A stretch of 64,000 bases of DNA from Shinisaurus crocodilurus. Taxonomy: Eukaryota; Chordata; Lepidosauria; Squamata; Shinisauridae. The stretch lies in assembly GCA_021292165.1 (NCBI GenBank), contig CM037878.1, forward strand, positions 238,481,546 through 238,545,545, written 5' to 3'. Within the stretch, counting starts at the first letter, position 1. Each line of letters starts with the position of its first letter. Position numbers and translations under genes: made by a program. Shown here one piece after another: positions 42,383 to 53,753 of this stretch. Under the pieces are notes generated by a model. It did no database searches. It had not been told where the DNA came from and saw only the letters and a list, made by a program, of their open reading frames with translations.

Positions 42383-42637
42383 AGAGCCAGTGTGGCATAA
42401 TTGTGAGAGTGTTGGACTGGGACTTGGGATATCCGGGTTCTAGTCCCCACTTGGCCATGAAACTCACTGGGTTACTTTGAGCCAGTCATTTACTCTCAGC
42501 CTAACCTACCTCACAGGGTTGTTGTGAGGATAAAGTGGAGAGGAGGAGGAGGATTATGTAAGCCCCCTTGGGTTCCTTGCAGGAAAAAAGGTGGGGTATA
42601 AATATAACAAATAAAATAAATAAATAAACAAATAAAC
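42383..42637 (+). mobile_element. Sauria SINE nested in the hAT/Charlie-like element
   Basis: GAGCCAGTGTGGCATAATTG, ATCCGGGTTCTAGTCCCCAC, CAGCCTAACCTACCTCACAG, CTTGGGTTCCTTGCAGGAAA and GGTATAAATATAACAAATA. Confidence 0.9.
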
Positions 42638-42841
42638 ATGCCTTCTCCTTTCTGATACAAAGCTGGCTGCTAGTCAAATAAATCCGCTCACTTGCCTGCT
42701 CCCTGTTGGGCCCTATTTCCACTAACATGCAGAGTCCAAAGAGAGGAAGGGCAGGTGAGCAAGTACAACAATAGAAATACAAAAAGAAATTGTTTTTCCT
42801 CAAAAAAGATTTTTTATTTATATTTTCGGAAATCTGTACCC

Positions 42842-42910
42842 ATGGAGAAAAAACGGAAATATTCAGAAGATTACCTTAAATTTGGCTTTACCACCTTTAA
42901 TGAATATTAG
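42842..42910 (+). pseudogene. N-terminal 22 codons of a hAT/Charlie-type transposase
   Basis: ATG at 42842 opens MEKKRKYSEDYLKFGFTTFN and stops at 42910. The KRKYSEDYLKFGFT start is characteristic of ZBED5/Charlie-like hAT proteins, in which a BED-type zinc finger normally follows. Here the rest of the protein is deleted and the right terminus of the element follows within 150 bases. Confidence 0.8.
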
Positions 42911-43068
42911 GTTAAATTAAATTATATTCTGAAAAATCTATTTTTCATGTGTTTTCTTTACCCCACCAAAATGCAAATTTATGCAAATGTGGTGAGGGGT
43001 CCCCGGTTACTTTGCCATTACAAAAGGGGGTCGCGACTCGAAAAAGGTTGGGGACCACTGGTGTGGGT

Positions 43069-44136
43069 CCTTACCATACAATTGTTACCCAGCCATGATC
43101 AGGAACAATTTTGTATAATCATGGTTCAAGGCTTTTAAAAGCAGAGGGCTTCTGCTATTGGGCAGTATAGAAATGTAAATGAAACACCATGGGATAAAAC
43201 CCTGGATGGAAAAGCAATTCCAAATCCACTTCTGTAACATCTGAAAGGCACCAAAGAGAAGAAGCATCAATACATCCCCTTTTGAACTGTTTAAAAACAA
43301 ACAAAATAGAGAGATGTGCTTAGCATTGACTACTCTTTTGTATACTGGATATTATAGCGTCTGAGTTTCTCCCATCACAAAATGATTTTATTTTCACCAC
43401 CCGCACAAGTCAGGAGCTCCTGGGGGCAGTCAGATTCAAGTAGTCCCTTTTCCCATTGCAATGTAGGTAATTTCATCTTGTAGTGGAGATCCGTATGGAA
43501 AGGCTCCAACATGCACTGATACCTCAAAAACAAGGTTTTCCAGACTCACTTTCCAGGCCACCAATTTCAGCACTGGCTGGACCCAGCCAACAACCGAGTT
43601 CCATGTGGACCTGCACTATGAGGCGACTATGTGGTGGAAAGAAGGGCCACATATTAAAATGCATATAAGACCATACTAATCAGTAATCCTGTTCTGCAGG
43701 GTTGGCAACCTTTGGTCACCTTTCCTGTGGGGGGGGGGGGGGGATAGTGCTAGCTTGTGAGGTCTGCTATTCGTATCACTGTTGATCCCATTTTAGGTAG
43801 GCCTCCAAATTTTAAAAAAACAACTGTGAAAGATTCTCCCCCCGCCCCCCCGGCAGAGAAAAGGAGTTCATACAAAAAGTTCTCTGAAACAGAAGATTGC
43901 ATGGATGGGACGGCCTGCCCAAGTAATCAGTGAGTTCTTTAAACTCATTTGCTATTCTTTGCTTGTCCAGTTCACTGCATTGTCTGGAGCGAAGAGTAAT
44001 GGAGCACAGTGGCTCTCCCATTCAGCATGTGTGGTAGCACAAATGAAAGGACAAGGAAGGGAAAACATCCCTCCTGTGAAAGAAAGTAACAAAAGCGTTT
44101 TCCTAGCTGGGTGATCTAAAAGAAGACTGCCATAGG
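43069..44136. other. Unannotated DNA upstream of GJA5
   Basis: A G-run near 43730-43742 and a C-run near 43838-43852. No repeat family or exon is recognised. Confidence 0.45.
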
Positions 44137-44302
44137 CCAGGGGTAGGCAACTTGGTGCCCTCCAGATGTTTTGGACTACAACTCCCATCAGTCCCCGCCA
44201 GTTTAGGCTACAGTTATGTGCCCAATTTCATAGAAGCCCCATTGAACTCAATGGGGCTTACTTCTGAGTAGACATGAACAGGATTGCACTGTTAATCGGC
44301 TT
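44137..44302. repeat. Half palindromic MITE followed by the short squamate repeat
   Basis: GGGGTAGGCAACTTGGTGCC and GATGTTTTGGACTACAACTC form a left MITE arm ending about 44212. AGCCCCATTGAACTCAATGG, CTTACTTCTGAGTAGACATG and AGGATTGCACTG complete a roughly 80-bp repeat. No right MITE arm is present. Confidence 0.7.
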
Positions 44303-44598
44303 CATGCTGGTGCGTGTGTGCGTGTGTGTTGGCAGAGGGAAGGATATGAATAGATGAGGCTGAGATGAGATGAAGAGGCTGATGAGACTGAACAGATGAG
44401 CATTTCTTAACTTTATCAAGGTACTTTGACTCGGTTGTCCCACTTTGCTATACTATTTTGGAGTAATGTAATACTTTGTCCAGAGAGAAATTGCCTTTAT
44501 CTGCTTCCATGCTTAGTTTTCTGGCAGTTTTTGAGTCTACTCAATGCCACTCCTTTTGCTATGTGGTGGTAATCATTCATTCTTCTTCACCATAACTC

Positions 44599-44648
44599 AC
44601 TCTCTCTTGCTTTCTTTCTTCAGAGGCCAGTCTCCCTATTGAGCAAAA
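44599..44648 (+). promoter_or_regulatory. GJA5: 3' splice site and short 5'UTR of the GJA5 coding exon
   Basis: A polypyrimidine tract at about 44600-44620 leads into CAG at 44621-44623, a consensus acceptor. The next 25 bases run directly into the GJA5 ATG at 44649. Connexin genes typically have a non-coding first exon spliced to a second exon that holds a short 5'UTR and the entire coding region. Acceptor use is inferred. Confidence 0.75.
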
Positions 44649-45758
44649 ATGGGTGACTGGAGCTTCCTGGGAGAATTCCTGGAGGAAGTCCACAAGCATT
44701 CCACGGTGGTGGGGAAAGTCTGGTTGACTGTGCTCTTCATCTTCCGAATGCTTGTCCTAGGCACAGCAGCAGAGTCCTCCTGGGGAGATGAACAGTCCGA
44801 CTTCATGTGCGACACCAGGCAACCTGGTTGTGAGAATGTCTGCTACGACAAAGCTTTCCCCATCTCCCACATCAGGTACTGGGTCCTTCAGATTATCTTT
44901 GTCTCCACCCCTTCCCTGTTGTACATGGGACATGCAATGCACACAGTACGCATGGAGGAGAAGAGAAAACTTAAGGAGGCCAAAGAAGGAACCAAGGCAA
45001 TCCAGAACAAGAGCGATGCTTTTCACCAGGACTACCCAGCACCAGAGAAGGCTGAGCTGTCCTGCTGGGATGAGCCCAGTGGGAGGATCATTCTTCAAGG
45101 CACTTTGTTGAACACCTATGTCTGCAGCATTTTAATCCGTACCACCATGGAAGTAGCCTTCATTGTAGGGCAGTACATGCTCTATGGTATCTTCCTTGAG
45201 ACCCTCTATGTTTGTAACCGGCAGCCCTGCCCCCATTCAGTCAACTGCTACGTTTCCCGGCCGACAGAGAAGAACATCTTTATCATCTTCATGCTTGCTG
45301 TGGCAGCCCTGTCCCTCTTCTTAAGCCTGGCTGAGCTGTATCACTTGGGATGGAAAAAAGCCAAGCAGAAGTTCTCCCGTTCCTGTAAAAACAACCCGAG
45401 CCCAGCCGGAGGCAAACTGGAGGCAGACTCCCAAGCGAAGGTGGGGCAAAGCTGCACCCCTCCTCCAGATTTTAATCAGTGTTTGGCCAACCCTGCAGGG
45501 AAGTTTATCAGCCCCTTCAGTAACAAAATGGCCTCTCAGCAGAACACAGCCAACTTTGCTACAGAGATGGTTCACAACCAAGATGACACCGTTGGCAAAG
45601 GCCCATTCATCCAAGTTACCTATACACAGAATCCTGAGACCAACAATAGTTCCACTCCCAGCCTGCTCCCCAATGGCTACTTCCATGAGAAACGCAGGCT
45701 CAGCAAAACCAGCCGCAGCAGCAGCAGCAAAGCTCGGTCGGATGACTTGTCAGTGTGA
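44649..45758 (+). CDS. GJA5: Gap junction alpha-5 protein (connexin-40), complete coding sequence
   Basis: This is an intact 369-codon frame in one exon, as is usual for connexins. It starts at ATG 44649 in a good context (A at -3, G at +4) and begins [20 protein letters not shown]. Connexins assemble as hexamers and dock between cells to form gap junction channels; connexin-40 serves atrial muscle, the conduction system and arterial endothelium. Four membrane segments are visible near residues 21-40, 77-97, 150-176 and 207-231. The first extracellular loop has Cys54, Cys61 and Cys65 (C-x6-C-x3-C); the second has Cys189, Cys194 and Cys200 (C-x4-C-x5-C). The cytoplasmic tail contains [11 protein letters not shown] and NPFSN-like motifs and ends [11 protein letters not shown], which matches the connexin-40/42 group rather than GJA3, GJA4 or GJA8. 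The length agrees with bird connexin-42 and human connexin-40. No frameshift or missing loop cysteine is seen. Orthology is inferred from the protein alone, since no neighbouring gene lies in the window. Confidence 0.96.
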   Translation: MGDWSFLGEFLEEVHKHSTVVGKVWLTVLFIFRMLVLGTAAESSWGDEQSDFMCDTRQPGCENVCYDKAFPISHIRYWVLQIIFVSTPSLLYMGHAMHTVRMEEKRKLKEAKEGTKAIQNKSDAFHQDYPAPEKAELSCWDEPSGRIILQGTLLNTYVCSILIRTTMEVAFIVGQYMLYGIFLETLYVCNRQPCPHSVNCYVSRPTEKNIFIIFMLAVAALSLFLSLAELYHLGWKKAKQKFSRSCKNNPSPAGGKLEADSQAKVGQSCTPPPDFNQCLANPAGKFISPFSNKMASQQNTANFATEMVHNQDDTVGKGPFIQVTYTQNPETNNSSTPSLLPNGYFHEKRRLSKTSRSSSSKARSDDLSV

Positions 45759-46001
45759 ATTGCTCTCAGTGGGCGCAAGAGGAAGGGAAGACTCTCTGTT
45801 ATGCCCAGTTTAGCTGTTGAAATCCTGTCAGTCTGAGGTCCAGTTCAACCATCCAGTTCAACTCATTTTTCCATCCAGTTCAACTCATTTTTAAGTGAAT
45901 AGCCCGACATGTCCTGAATAGCTCCTTTCAAAGCTTCTTTCACCCTTTGAGTCAGTTATTGTTCAGGAACGAGATTGATCCGTTTCAAAATAAATAATAA
46001 A
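45759..46001 (+). other. GJA5: GJA5 3'UTR with overlapping polyadenylation signals
   Basis: Two AATAAA hexamers overlap at 45989-45994 and 45996-46001, about 230 bases past the TGA at 45756. They are the first canonical signals after the gene and could end a short 3'UTR. Connexin-40 transcripts can have longer 3'UTRs, so transcription may continue beyond them. Confidence 0.5.
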
Positions 46002-47464
46002 CAAGCTTTTGGCTACTACCTGGCATTCTTTGGAAGGGCTGGAGGCTAAGTCCACTCAAAGTATACCTAACCCTACACATTTAAAGCACATTTAATCATT
46101 ATGACTTCCCCACAGAACCCTGGAATTTGTAGATTCATGACAATGCTGGGAACTCTTTGTCCCAAGCCTTTTCACAGAACTACATTTCCAGGAATTCTTG
46201 ACTGGACTTATGGTGGTTTCAATTGGTGGCAATTTAAACTGCTATTCTGGACAAATCCTCCATGGCAAACATGTAGCTTCTAGCCATTCATTATTTAATA
46301 GGGATGGCGCCATTGATACGTGTTATGACATCCATCATTTATATCCTCTCAGATAAAGCTCAAGCACTGATTTGCTGAACTGAACGTCAAAGATGAGGCT
46401 GGTCCTCATCTGCAGCATTGACACGATGCCATTGGGCTGTACTTTTGCTACTCTGCTTCTCTTTTGGAATCGTTTTCAGACATTTTGCAAGCACACCAAG
46501 GAGCAGCTTCCCTCCTCCTCTTCCTCCTCCTGGAAAAGTGAAATATTGCCTTTATTTCTCCTCCTCTCTCTTCTGGACCTCACAAACAATGCCAGCTTGC
46601 CATACTTATGCCAAGCAAATGTGCAATGAATTCTACTTGAATTTTTGATATATTTGTCTGTCTGTCCGTAACTACTTTTGAATTCTGAACAGCCTCATAG
46701 TACTAACGCTGGCTCAGTAAGGTGGTAACTGAAGACACTTATTAGAGTTGTTTCAACAGAAATATTTACTTGATTGAAATATTTCCCATGGAAAAGAATA
46801 TGCTCATGAAGCAACTCTTGTGTGGGGAAGCACACTAATATGCTGTGGGTTTTTAAATTTTGTACTCTTTAATCCATGCTTAATTTTAAAGGGAGTGATG
46901 TTGGGTATAAAGAACCTAGCCACCCAGGAACAAAAAGGGGTGTGTGTGGAGTATTGAAGGACCATTCCAGCAGCAGTTCTTGAGCATTCTGAACATTCCC
47001 AGGGCTCAAACCAGCTCATCAGGAAGCACTGGCAGGAGGAGATAGGAACTGGGGTTGGAACATCAGGCACAGTTGCACAGTTAGAGAAGGAGCCAAGGGA
47101 GTCAGATGACAGGAGCAGTGTTCAGGAATGGGGCTTGTCCTGGTCCAACCAATTTATACAGAGCCTCTACCTAGCACAAGCTAAATTCCAGTCAAAACTA
47201 CAGGAAATTCAATTCTCATGTGATGGTTTGAATGCTATGCTTCAATGGCTTCCTTAGTTTTCGGTAGTGGTTGTGAAGCAGAAACCTCTGCCTCTGTCCT
47301 TCAGGTATCTGAGTTAATGCAGGGCCTAAAGTATGGATCATATCTGGAAAGGCTTCACTGCCTTGCAGTCACATCAATTTTGCTCTCTCGTGACCTTTTA
47401 GAGTGGGAATATTATCTTGTGACGGGGTGCCAGAAATGTCTGACACTGATTCCCAAAGAAACCT
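46002..47464. other. DNA downstream of GJA5, nothing recognised
   Basis: It may hold extended GJA5 3'UTR sequence. No gene motif or transposon family was recognised. Confidence 0.4.
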
Positions 47465-47687
47465 CGGGTGCTTCCAGATGGATGGCTCCTAATACTACCA
47501 ATCAAAAGGCATTGTGTAGCTATTCTGTCTTTTATTCTTCTGTGTATTTTTTCTGATAAGAAGACAAAAGAAGCAGTAGGCAAACACAGGAGGGTTATGA
47601 ATGGAAATCATCATCTGGACCCACCTGTAAAATTCCTTGAATGAAGCCAGGCAATTGCACAATAAAAGCCATGTCTGGAAGCACCCC
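47465..47687. mobile_element. MITE with GGGTGCTTCCAGA ends (copy 1)
   Basis: CGGGTGCTTCCAGATGGATG on the left mirrors ATGTCTGGAAGCACCCC on the right. Core blocks GGCATTGTGTAGCTATTC and GCAATTGCACAATAAA match the copy at 57406-57737. Confidence 0.75.
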
Positions 47688-49019
47688 TGCAAATGTTCAT
47701 CCCCCCGCCATCATACAGTCCAGTTCAGATGTCCAACTGATGGCAAATACCACTAAGGAGATCTTGTAGACTGCTGAGATGACAGATAAATAGGTTGGGG
47801 ATCAGTTTGTTTAGATAAGGGAATTCATTTTGTCTTCCTATTAGGGAGCTCTAGTATCCAGATAGCAAATACGTTCCACCTCCCTTTCCAAAACAAGCTT
47901 TTAATTTGTTTTGTATAATGTTATATGGGATGCTCAAATGACAGGAGGGGAAGGAAACAGGTGCTCTCACTAGTTTAAAGGGCTACCTTGCAAGTGGGAA
48001 TTCCTGCCCATTTCTTGGGCAGGGCAAGTAAGGGCAGTCTCACCCCTTGTGAAGAAATGGTAAAGGGGTGTGTGGAGAGACAAAAGCCTGTGTTTTAAGC
48101 TTCCTTCCTTTACAGTTCCCAGCTTCCCCGTCATTCAAGCACCAGGTTGGGAATATGCATGTCCTGTTTTCAAGAAGGTTCAGATAATGTACTGTGCTTT
48201 GTTTTGTCCTAATAAAAGTTTGGACTACAACTCCTCTCATTTGCATCTCTGCTCTCAACATAGCCAGGACGGGGAGATGAAACTCCACGTAGTAGGATAC
48301 TCACACACTGGATAATTTGCAGTCTCAGATGCTGACCTTCACAAATCGTAACAAGTAGAAAGGCCTCATATTTGGTATGAGGAAATTCCAGAAGGATAGC
48401 CATGTTAGTTTGATGCAACAACAGTAAAAACTCCCAGGGCACTTTAAAGGTAAATAAATATGGTATAAGTTTCTACTGCCAGAACAGACATCTTCATGTC
48501 CCTTTCTTTGTCCGTTTTCCATCCTAAGCAGCTCTTACATTTCTTTGCTTACAAACAGAAATGGCTCCAACTCCCAACACTGTAGCAGTTTGAATACGTA
48601 GCAGGTTCCTTGCCACAAGGTCAGATTTTTGTTTTACGCAATGGCTTAGATCAGGGGTTAGCAATGCCTTAAACTTACGAGTAAGGAAAATAATGATCCC
48701 TGGTGATGCCCGGGTCCTCACTGCTAATATGAGAGGAATTTCTGAATGGGTACAGGTTGTCCCACCTACGTCGTGGGATGCCTGGGTGCTTTGATATATC
48801 CAACCTATCCTGCAAAAATTGTTAGGGGGGAAAAGAAAAAAGATCAGAGGTGAGTAACACACGGACCCATATATGGCCCTCCTGGACTTTTTTTTCCGGT
48901 CCTTGCCACTACCACCCTATCACTGATAAATAGCTGCCTTACCCCAAATCAGAGCTCCCCTCATGCCATGTTCCTCTGCCCAGTTTTGAGAAATTCTCCC
49001 CTTCCACTGCAGCCCGCAT

Positions 49020-49020
<1 letters not shown>
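47688..49020. other. Unannotated DNA
   Basis: A possible MITE remnant near 48215-48290 (TTTGGACTACAACTCCTCTC). Otherwise nothing is recognised. Confidence 0.4.

Positions 49021-49068
<48 letters not shown>
49021..49068 (+). repeat. (CA)n microsatellite
   Basis: About 23 CA units. Confidence 0.95.
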
Positions 49069-49069
<1 letters not shown>

Positions 49070-51254
49070 CATTTAGACGGTGCCCCAACCCTCCATTGAG
49101 GCTTTCCAAGGGGCGAAGGGCAAGGAAGGACCAAGGCAGATTCAGCATGTGAGTGGTCTTTTTCTCACTCAACTTTGGATCCAACCCAACTGAAAGAGAA
49201 GTATATTGCACATTAAAATTAACTGTGCTCCTGTTTGGTCATTCGAACATAGAAACGGACATTCAAGAAAAGGTGTGTGCCTTCCCCACATTAGTATATT
49301 CTAGCATGGCCAGCAGCACGTTGTGGTGTAAACAGGGCAGCTCAGGTGAATCTTACAGCACTTGAGCTGCAGCCTGAACGTGGGGAGTACCTTATGTGAA
49401 GATCAGGTGTGCTGCACAAATGCACCAGATCCCTGAAATAACAGCAGAGGTGGTTAACCTGGTACAGTAAACTAGCAATTTCCTCAAATGCATTTTGACC
49501 GTGGCCTTCCCCAGGGACAAAGGGTTTTCATGTGTCTTATTCCAGTACACCAGTGCAAACAAGGTATTACGACCCTTTCCCTTGATGAAGACCATAAGTC
49601 AAAATGTACAGTGTTACTTTCAAGAACCAGCCTGAGGCCTGACGCTTTCCTTTTTCCCCTCCACCCCTTTTTAGATGCTGCTCCTTCTCTTCTTTTCCTT
49701 TCCTGCAATAAGCCCTATGGGTTGGGTCCAACGTTGGACTTCCGCTCAGGCACCAGGGCTTCCATTTGTGCAGTGGGACTTCACTGTCCTCTCCTTCCCC
49801 CTGCAGTCCCCCACATATGCCCCCAAATCTGTTCCAGGGGGTTTCTGAACCCTCTGGAGTAGATTTGGGGCCATGAGGGGGGCTGCAGGGGGAGGGGAAA
49901 GAATGAGGCTCCCTTGATGTGCACAAGTCAAGGTCCCACACTGACACACTTGGAAGCAGGGAGGTACCTCCTGCTCTGCAACTCTCTGCAGAGAGGTCTG
50001 TAGTGGACGGGACCCCTCCTCCAAAGCCCACACCCTCAATGTGTACTTTGCTCTCACCAAGTGCCCCCTTGTATTGGTCACTTCAGACTTTAAGCTGTCT
50101 TCTTAAGCTGCATTAGCCGATTATGTGTCTTAGGTCTTCTATGTAGCTGTCCAACCACATTTGTTTGCCTTTAAGAGCAGTTTCTTTTATTTGATTACTT
50201 GAAGTAGGGTTCCCCTCCGTTAATTTCCTTCTTACTTTCCTGTCCACCAGTCAGACTCTGGACACTTAGAACTTTGAATAAAAAGGTTGATTTATTGTTC
50301 TAACAAAGTCTCTAAACTGATATTCAACTCAGGCACAGATAACTTGGATTTTCAACAGTTAATTCAAACTTGTTCTTTGCTTAGATTCAGGTTAAAGGCA
50401 GGCAGATGTTATACAGTGCTCTTTGTATCAACTTGGCTTGGTTACTTGAAGTTGCAGTATCAGACCAGGGAACTTAACTGTCCCCCTCACTAGTCCAGAG
50501 CTTCACCTTCTTCCTCAGACAGAAGGTCCTTCACTCCCTAAGCAGAAACTCCTGTGAACTGTTCTCTACTAACACCTTCATGTTTGCTTTCTCACAACTT
50601 AGTTACTAGATTTCCTGTCTGAACTCTTTTCTTCAGTACCACCTTTCCCTACCTACTCTATTAACCTTCCATTCCCTCTCTCACTCCAACCCACTCTCTC
50701 CCCAACTGACAACTGACTCCCTTTAACTGCCAACTCCCTGAGGTTCTATGCTCTCTGCTTCAACCAATCAGAGCTGCTGGAATGTTCAGGTTGGCCCCTC
50801 CCTGGGCTGGGCTTCTGCCTGTCACTCCGCCACAAGGTCCTGTCCCAATCAAATCCCATGGTCCAATCACGCCCAAGGGCATTCCAGAGTGTTGGCGCCA
50901 CAACTGAAAAGGCCCTGTTGTGCTGCTATTACTGCAGGAATAGAGCAAGCACTAAGAGGAAACATACTGCTACTACTTCTCAAAAGCTCTGGCCTTGGTC
51001 AGGAGCTAAAAATGCCCCTGACATTTGATTTGGGGGTGAGGACAGTGAACCTCCATGCCTCTCCTCTCCACCAGCACTGTACCTTTTCTACTCATACACC
51101 CTTCCTTGTAAACTTCTGTGGCCATCTTCTATATCTGGCTTCTGAGTGGAGGTCTGGGGGAGAAGGTGGCCATCTTTCTCTAAACTGCAGAGTGAGTTGA
51201 CATTGTCCTCCCTTACCCTGCCCATGCTGGGCTCAAAGCCAGCAGCTAGAATAT
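49069..51254. other. Unannotated DNA, about 2.2 kb
   Basis: No coding motif is seen. A small fragment at about 50875-50920 (GGGCATTCCAGAGTGTTGGC, ACTGAAAAGGCCCTG) resembles inverse L2 3'UTR. CT-rich sequence spans about 50620-50710. Confidence 0.4.
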
Positions 51255-51428
51255 GGAACAGCAAGAGGAGAGACCTGAGTTCCAATCCTCATGCGGCCAT
51301 CAAGCTTAGTGGGTGGCCTTGGGCCAGTCACTCTTTCAGCCTAAACAGAGTTGTTGTGAAGATAAAAGGGAGGTGTGGGGAGAATCACAAATGCCATCCT
51401 GAGTCCTTGGAAGAAGTGTGGGAAAACA
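51255..51428 (+). mobile_element. Old Sauria SINE, head eroded
   Basis: CCTGAGTTCCAATCCTCATG, TGGCCTTGGGCCAGTCACTC, CAGCCTAAACAGAGTTGTTG and GAGTCCTTGGAAGAAGTGTG follow the SINE order with many substitutions. Confidence 0.7.
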
Positions 51429-52228
51429 GCAACAAGTGTGACAGAGTTAGAAGTGAAAAACTGCCTTTCATATATTGCACCTTCTGCTTTGCTGCGACTA
51501 TTCCGGTGTTCCTCCTAACATGGAACGCCACCGCAGTCAGAACTATTTTGTAGCACTGATTCTAAAGCTGTTTGATGATCAGCTGTTGAGACCCAAATGC
51601 CACTGCTGAGTCTGAGCCACACAGAGGAATTCAGAATCAAGCCAAAGACTTCAAACAAAATCTATAAAAAGAATACACACACACAGGTACACATGTATAC
51701 ACACCAAAATTTAATATAAAGTAACTATGATGCCATTCATTCAGACATCCCAGCATTTATCCACATCAGACTAGACTTTATTTGGGGTGGGGTCCTTGCA
51801 CTTTTCTTTCTTGGGAAGGGGTGTTAATTTGGATCAAGGCCACAGTGCAGGGGTAGGGAGGTTTAACCCTTCGCCTCCATGCCAATTCCCTGACTTAACA
51901 CACATACACACCACCAAGCTGCTATTAGCTGCAGAGGGGGAATCCTACAGGCAGAAAGGAGGCCTTTTTAAAGGCCAAACCAGACATTACTTTAAATCTG
52001 TGTCTAGCAGTGATGTCTTTTTAAAAAATTTTTCCTCTTTTTCATTTTTACTCTAAAATAGGCACAGGAGGCCCGATTCAGATCATAAAAGCCCCCACCC
52101 CAGGGACCAAATTTGGATCAGGCCCCCTGTGCCTACACTAGATTTAAAATGGGGTTGGGGAAGGGGACAGACATAGCTGTGAGACACAGATTTAAAGTAA
52201 TATCTGTTTTGGCCCTTAGCGTGGCTGC
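51429..52228. other. Unannotated DNA
   Basis: No recognised gene or transposon. Confidence 0.4.
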
Positions 52229-52322
52229 TGGAGATCTCTTATTGTCTGGAGATACCAGGAACTGAGCTCCACACCTTCCACATGTAAAGCACGTTCTGTT
52301 ACCACTTAGCAAAGGCCCTCCT
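52229..52322 (-). mobile_element. Fragment of the second tRNA-derived SINE family
   Basis: CTGGAGATACCAGGAACTGA and CATGTAAAGCACGTTCTGTT with CCACTTAGCAAAGGCCC match the inverse tRNA-like head of 20915-21110. Confidence 0.6.
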
Positions 52323-52620
52323 CAATACATTTGGGCTGAGATCCACAACCGTTGGTGGGCCACAAGTGGCTTGTGGAGCCAGAAAATGAGGCCAAGGGCT
52401 ATGGAAACTTCTCATCTCTAGTAATCCAGCTCATATCTACAGTCTCAATCAGCTAACACTCTTCTCAGCCCAGCTAGCATCAAAAAATGGCCCCTTTCCT
52501 ATGTAGGGGCTAGAAAGAAAAAAATGGCTCCCTGTTTTCTGCCACATCCTGAGAGAGGGACACCTAATTCTTTGAGGCAGGAACCATTCATTCCACCTCC
52601 AGGAAGATGAAGCACTTGAT

Positions 52621-52668
52621 ATCCTGGGTCTGAGTCCAACACTCTAACCACTATGCCACACTGGCTCA
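52621..52668 (-). mobile_element. Head fragment of an inverse Sauria SINE
   Basis: GGTCTGAGTCCAACACTCTA and CCACTATGCCACACTGGCTC are the inverse tRNA-like head. It abuts the CR1 fragment. Confidence 0.7.
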
Positions 52669-53745
52669 AAAGTGAAGTAATAATTCCCCTTTACTCAGCA
52701 CTGGTTAGGCCTCATCTTGAGTACTGCGTCCAGTTCTGGGCACCACACTTTAAAAAGGATGTAGACAAACTGGAGAGGGTTCAGAGGAGGGCAACAAGGA
52801 TGATAAAGGGACTGGAAACAAGGCCCTATGAGGAGAGACTGAAAGAACTGGGCATGTTTAGCCTTCAGAAGAGGAGACTGAGGGGAGATACGATAGCACT
52901 CAGGGCCGGCGCTACCGCTAGGCAGACCCAGGCGGCTGCCTAGGGCGCGTGGCAGAAAAGGGCGCAGAAACGCTGCGCTCCTTCCTCGCCGCTGGCGCGC
53001 TCCTGCCCCACCTGCCGCCTCCCCGCCCGCCCGCCCACCACCGCCGCTGCCGCACCTCCCCCCCGCTGCCACCGCTGCTGCTGTACCTCCGCGCCCGCCC
53101 ACCAGCCAGCCACCTACCTTCGCGTCGCTTCCGGAGCCCCGCCGGCGTTGTTTTGGTGGGAGGAACCAGAGCAACGGCTTAAACAGCCCTGTTGCCCTGG
53201 TTTCCCCAGCAAAAAAAAAAGTGCGGGGGTCCTGTCGCGTCACTTTCTCCTCCTCGGAGGAGGAGGCGGCAGCAGCAGCCAGCGGGGGGGGGGGTAGGTA
53301 GGTAGGTAGGTGGTGGTGGCGGTGGCGCAGGGGGGGGGTTGCAGAGCAGGGCTGCTTTGCTCCGGAGCCCCCCCCGGCACAAGAGGGGGGGCGCTAAATA
53401 TAATTTGGCCTAGGGCACCAAACAGCCCTGCACCGGTCCTGATAGCACTCTTCCAGTACTTGAAGGGCTGTCACAAAGAGGAGGGCCAGATTGCAGGAAC
53501 CCAGATTCCACCTCCAGATTCCACCTGAACATCAGGAAAAAAATCCTGACTGTTAGAGCAATAAGACAATGGAACCAACTACCTAGGGAGGTGGTGGGCT
53601 CTCCCACTCTGGAGGCATTCAAGGTGCAGCTGGACAGACATCTGTCAGGGATGCTTTCTTTGAGCTGGATTCCTGCATTGAGCAGGGGGTTGGACTCAAT
53701 GGCCTTGTAGGCCCCTTCCAACTCTACTTTTCTATGATTCGATGA
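52669..53745 (+). mobile_element. CR1 LINE 3' part, split by a GC-rich hAT element
   Basis: Before the gap the frame reads [40 protein letters not shown] and [17 protein letters not shown]. After it the sequence gives ALFQYLKGCHKEEGQ, then the RQWNQLPREVVGSPTLEAFK block and the CR1 end GGGGGTTGGACTCAATGGCC and TTCTATGATTCGATGA. Compared with the copy at 16798 it lacks part of the region around 17300-17355. It keeps the TACTG that copy has lost. Confidence 0.9.
52901..53441. mobile_element. GC-rich hAT-type element (541 bp) nested in CR1
   Basis: CAGGGCCGGCGCTACC at the left and GGTGCAGGGC (inverse)/GCACCGGTCCTG at the right form inverted ends. ATAGCACT (52893-52900 and 53442-53449) is an exact 8-bp target duplication of CR1 sequence. 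The interior is GC- and CpG-rich with CCG and GGT repeats and a central hairpin (CCAGAGCAACGG with CCTGTTGCCCTGG). It codes for nothing recognisable. Confidence 0.85.
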
Positions 53746-53753
53746 TATCTGCC

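Larger units (their letters stand above)
41437..43060 (+). mobile_element. hAT/Charlie-like deletion derivative (1.62 kb)
   Basis: Left end CAACGTTCTCCAACCTGGGG and right end AAAAAGGTTGGGGACCACTG are inverted, and GTCGGGACCCCC/GGGGGTCGCGAC motifs lie just inside. GTGTGGGT flanks both sides (41429-41436, 43061-43068), an exact 8-bp target duplication. The 5' part is GC-rich with three imperfect copies of GCTGCCTGCAGTTGCCGCC (41651, 41726, 41830). A Sauria SINE is nested at 42383-42637. Only the first 22 codons of the transposase survive. Confidence 0.88.

Noticed and set aside
44757..45686. Minus- and alternate-frame open frames inside GJA5 (107-121 codons)
   Set aside because: They are shadows of the connexin coding sequence, which has clear family homology in its own frame.
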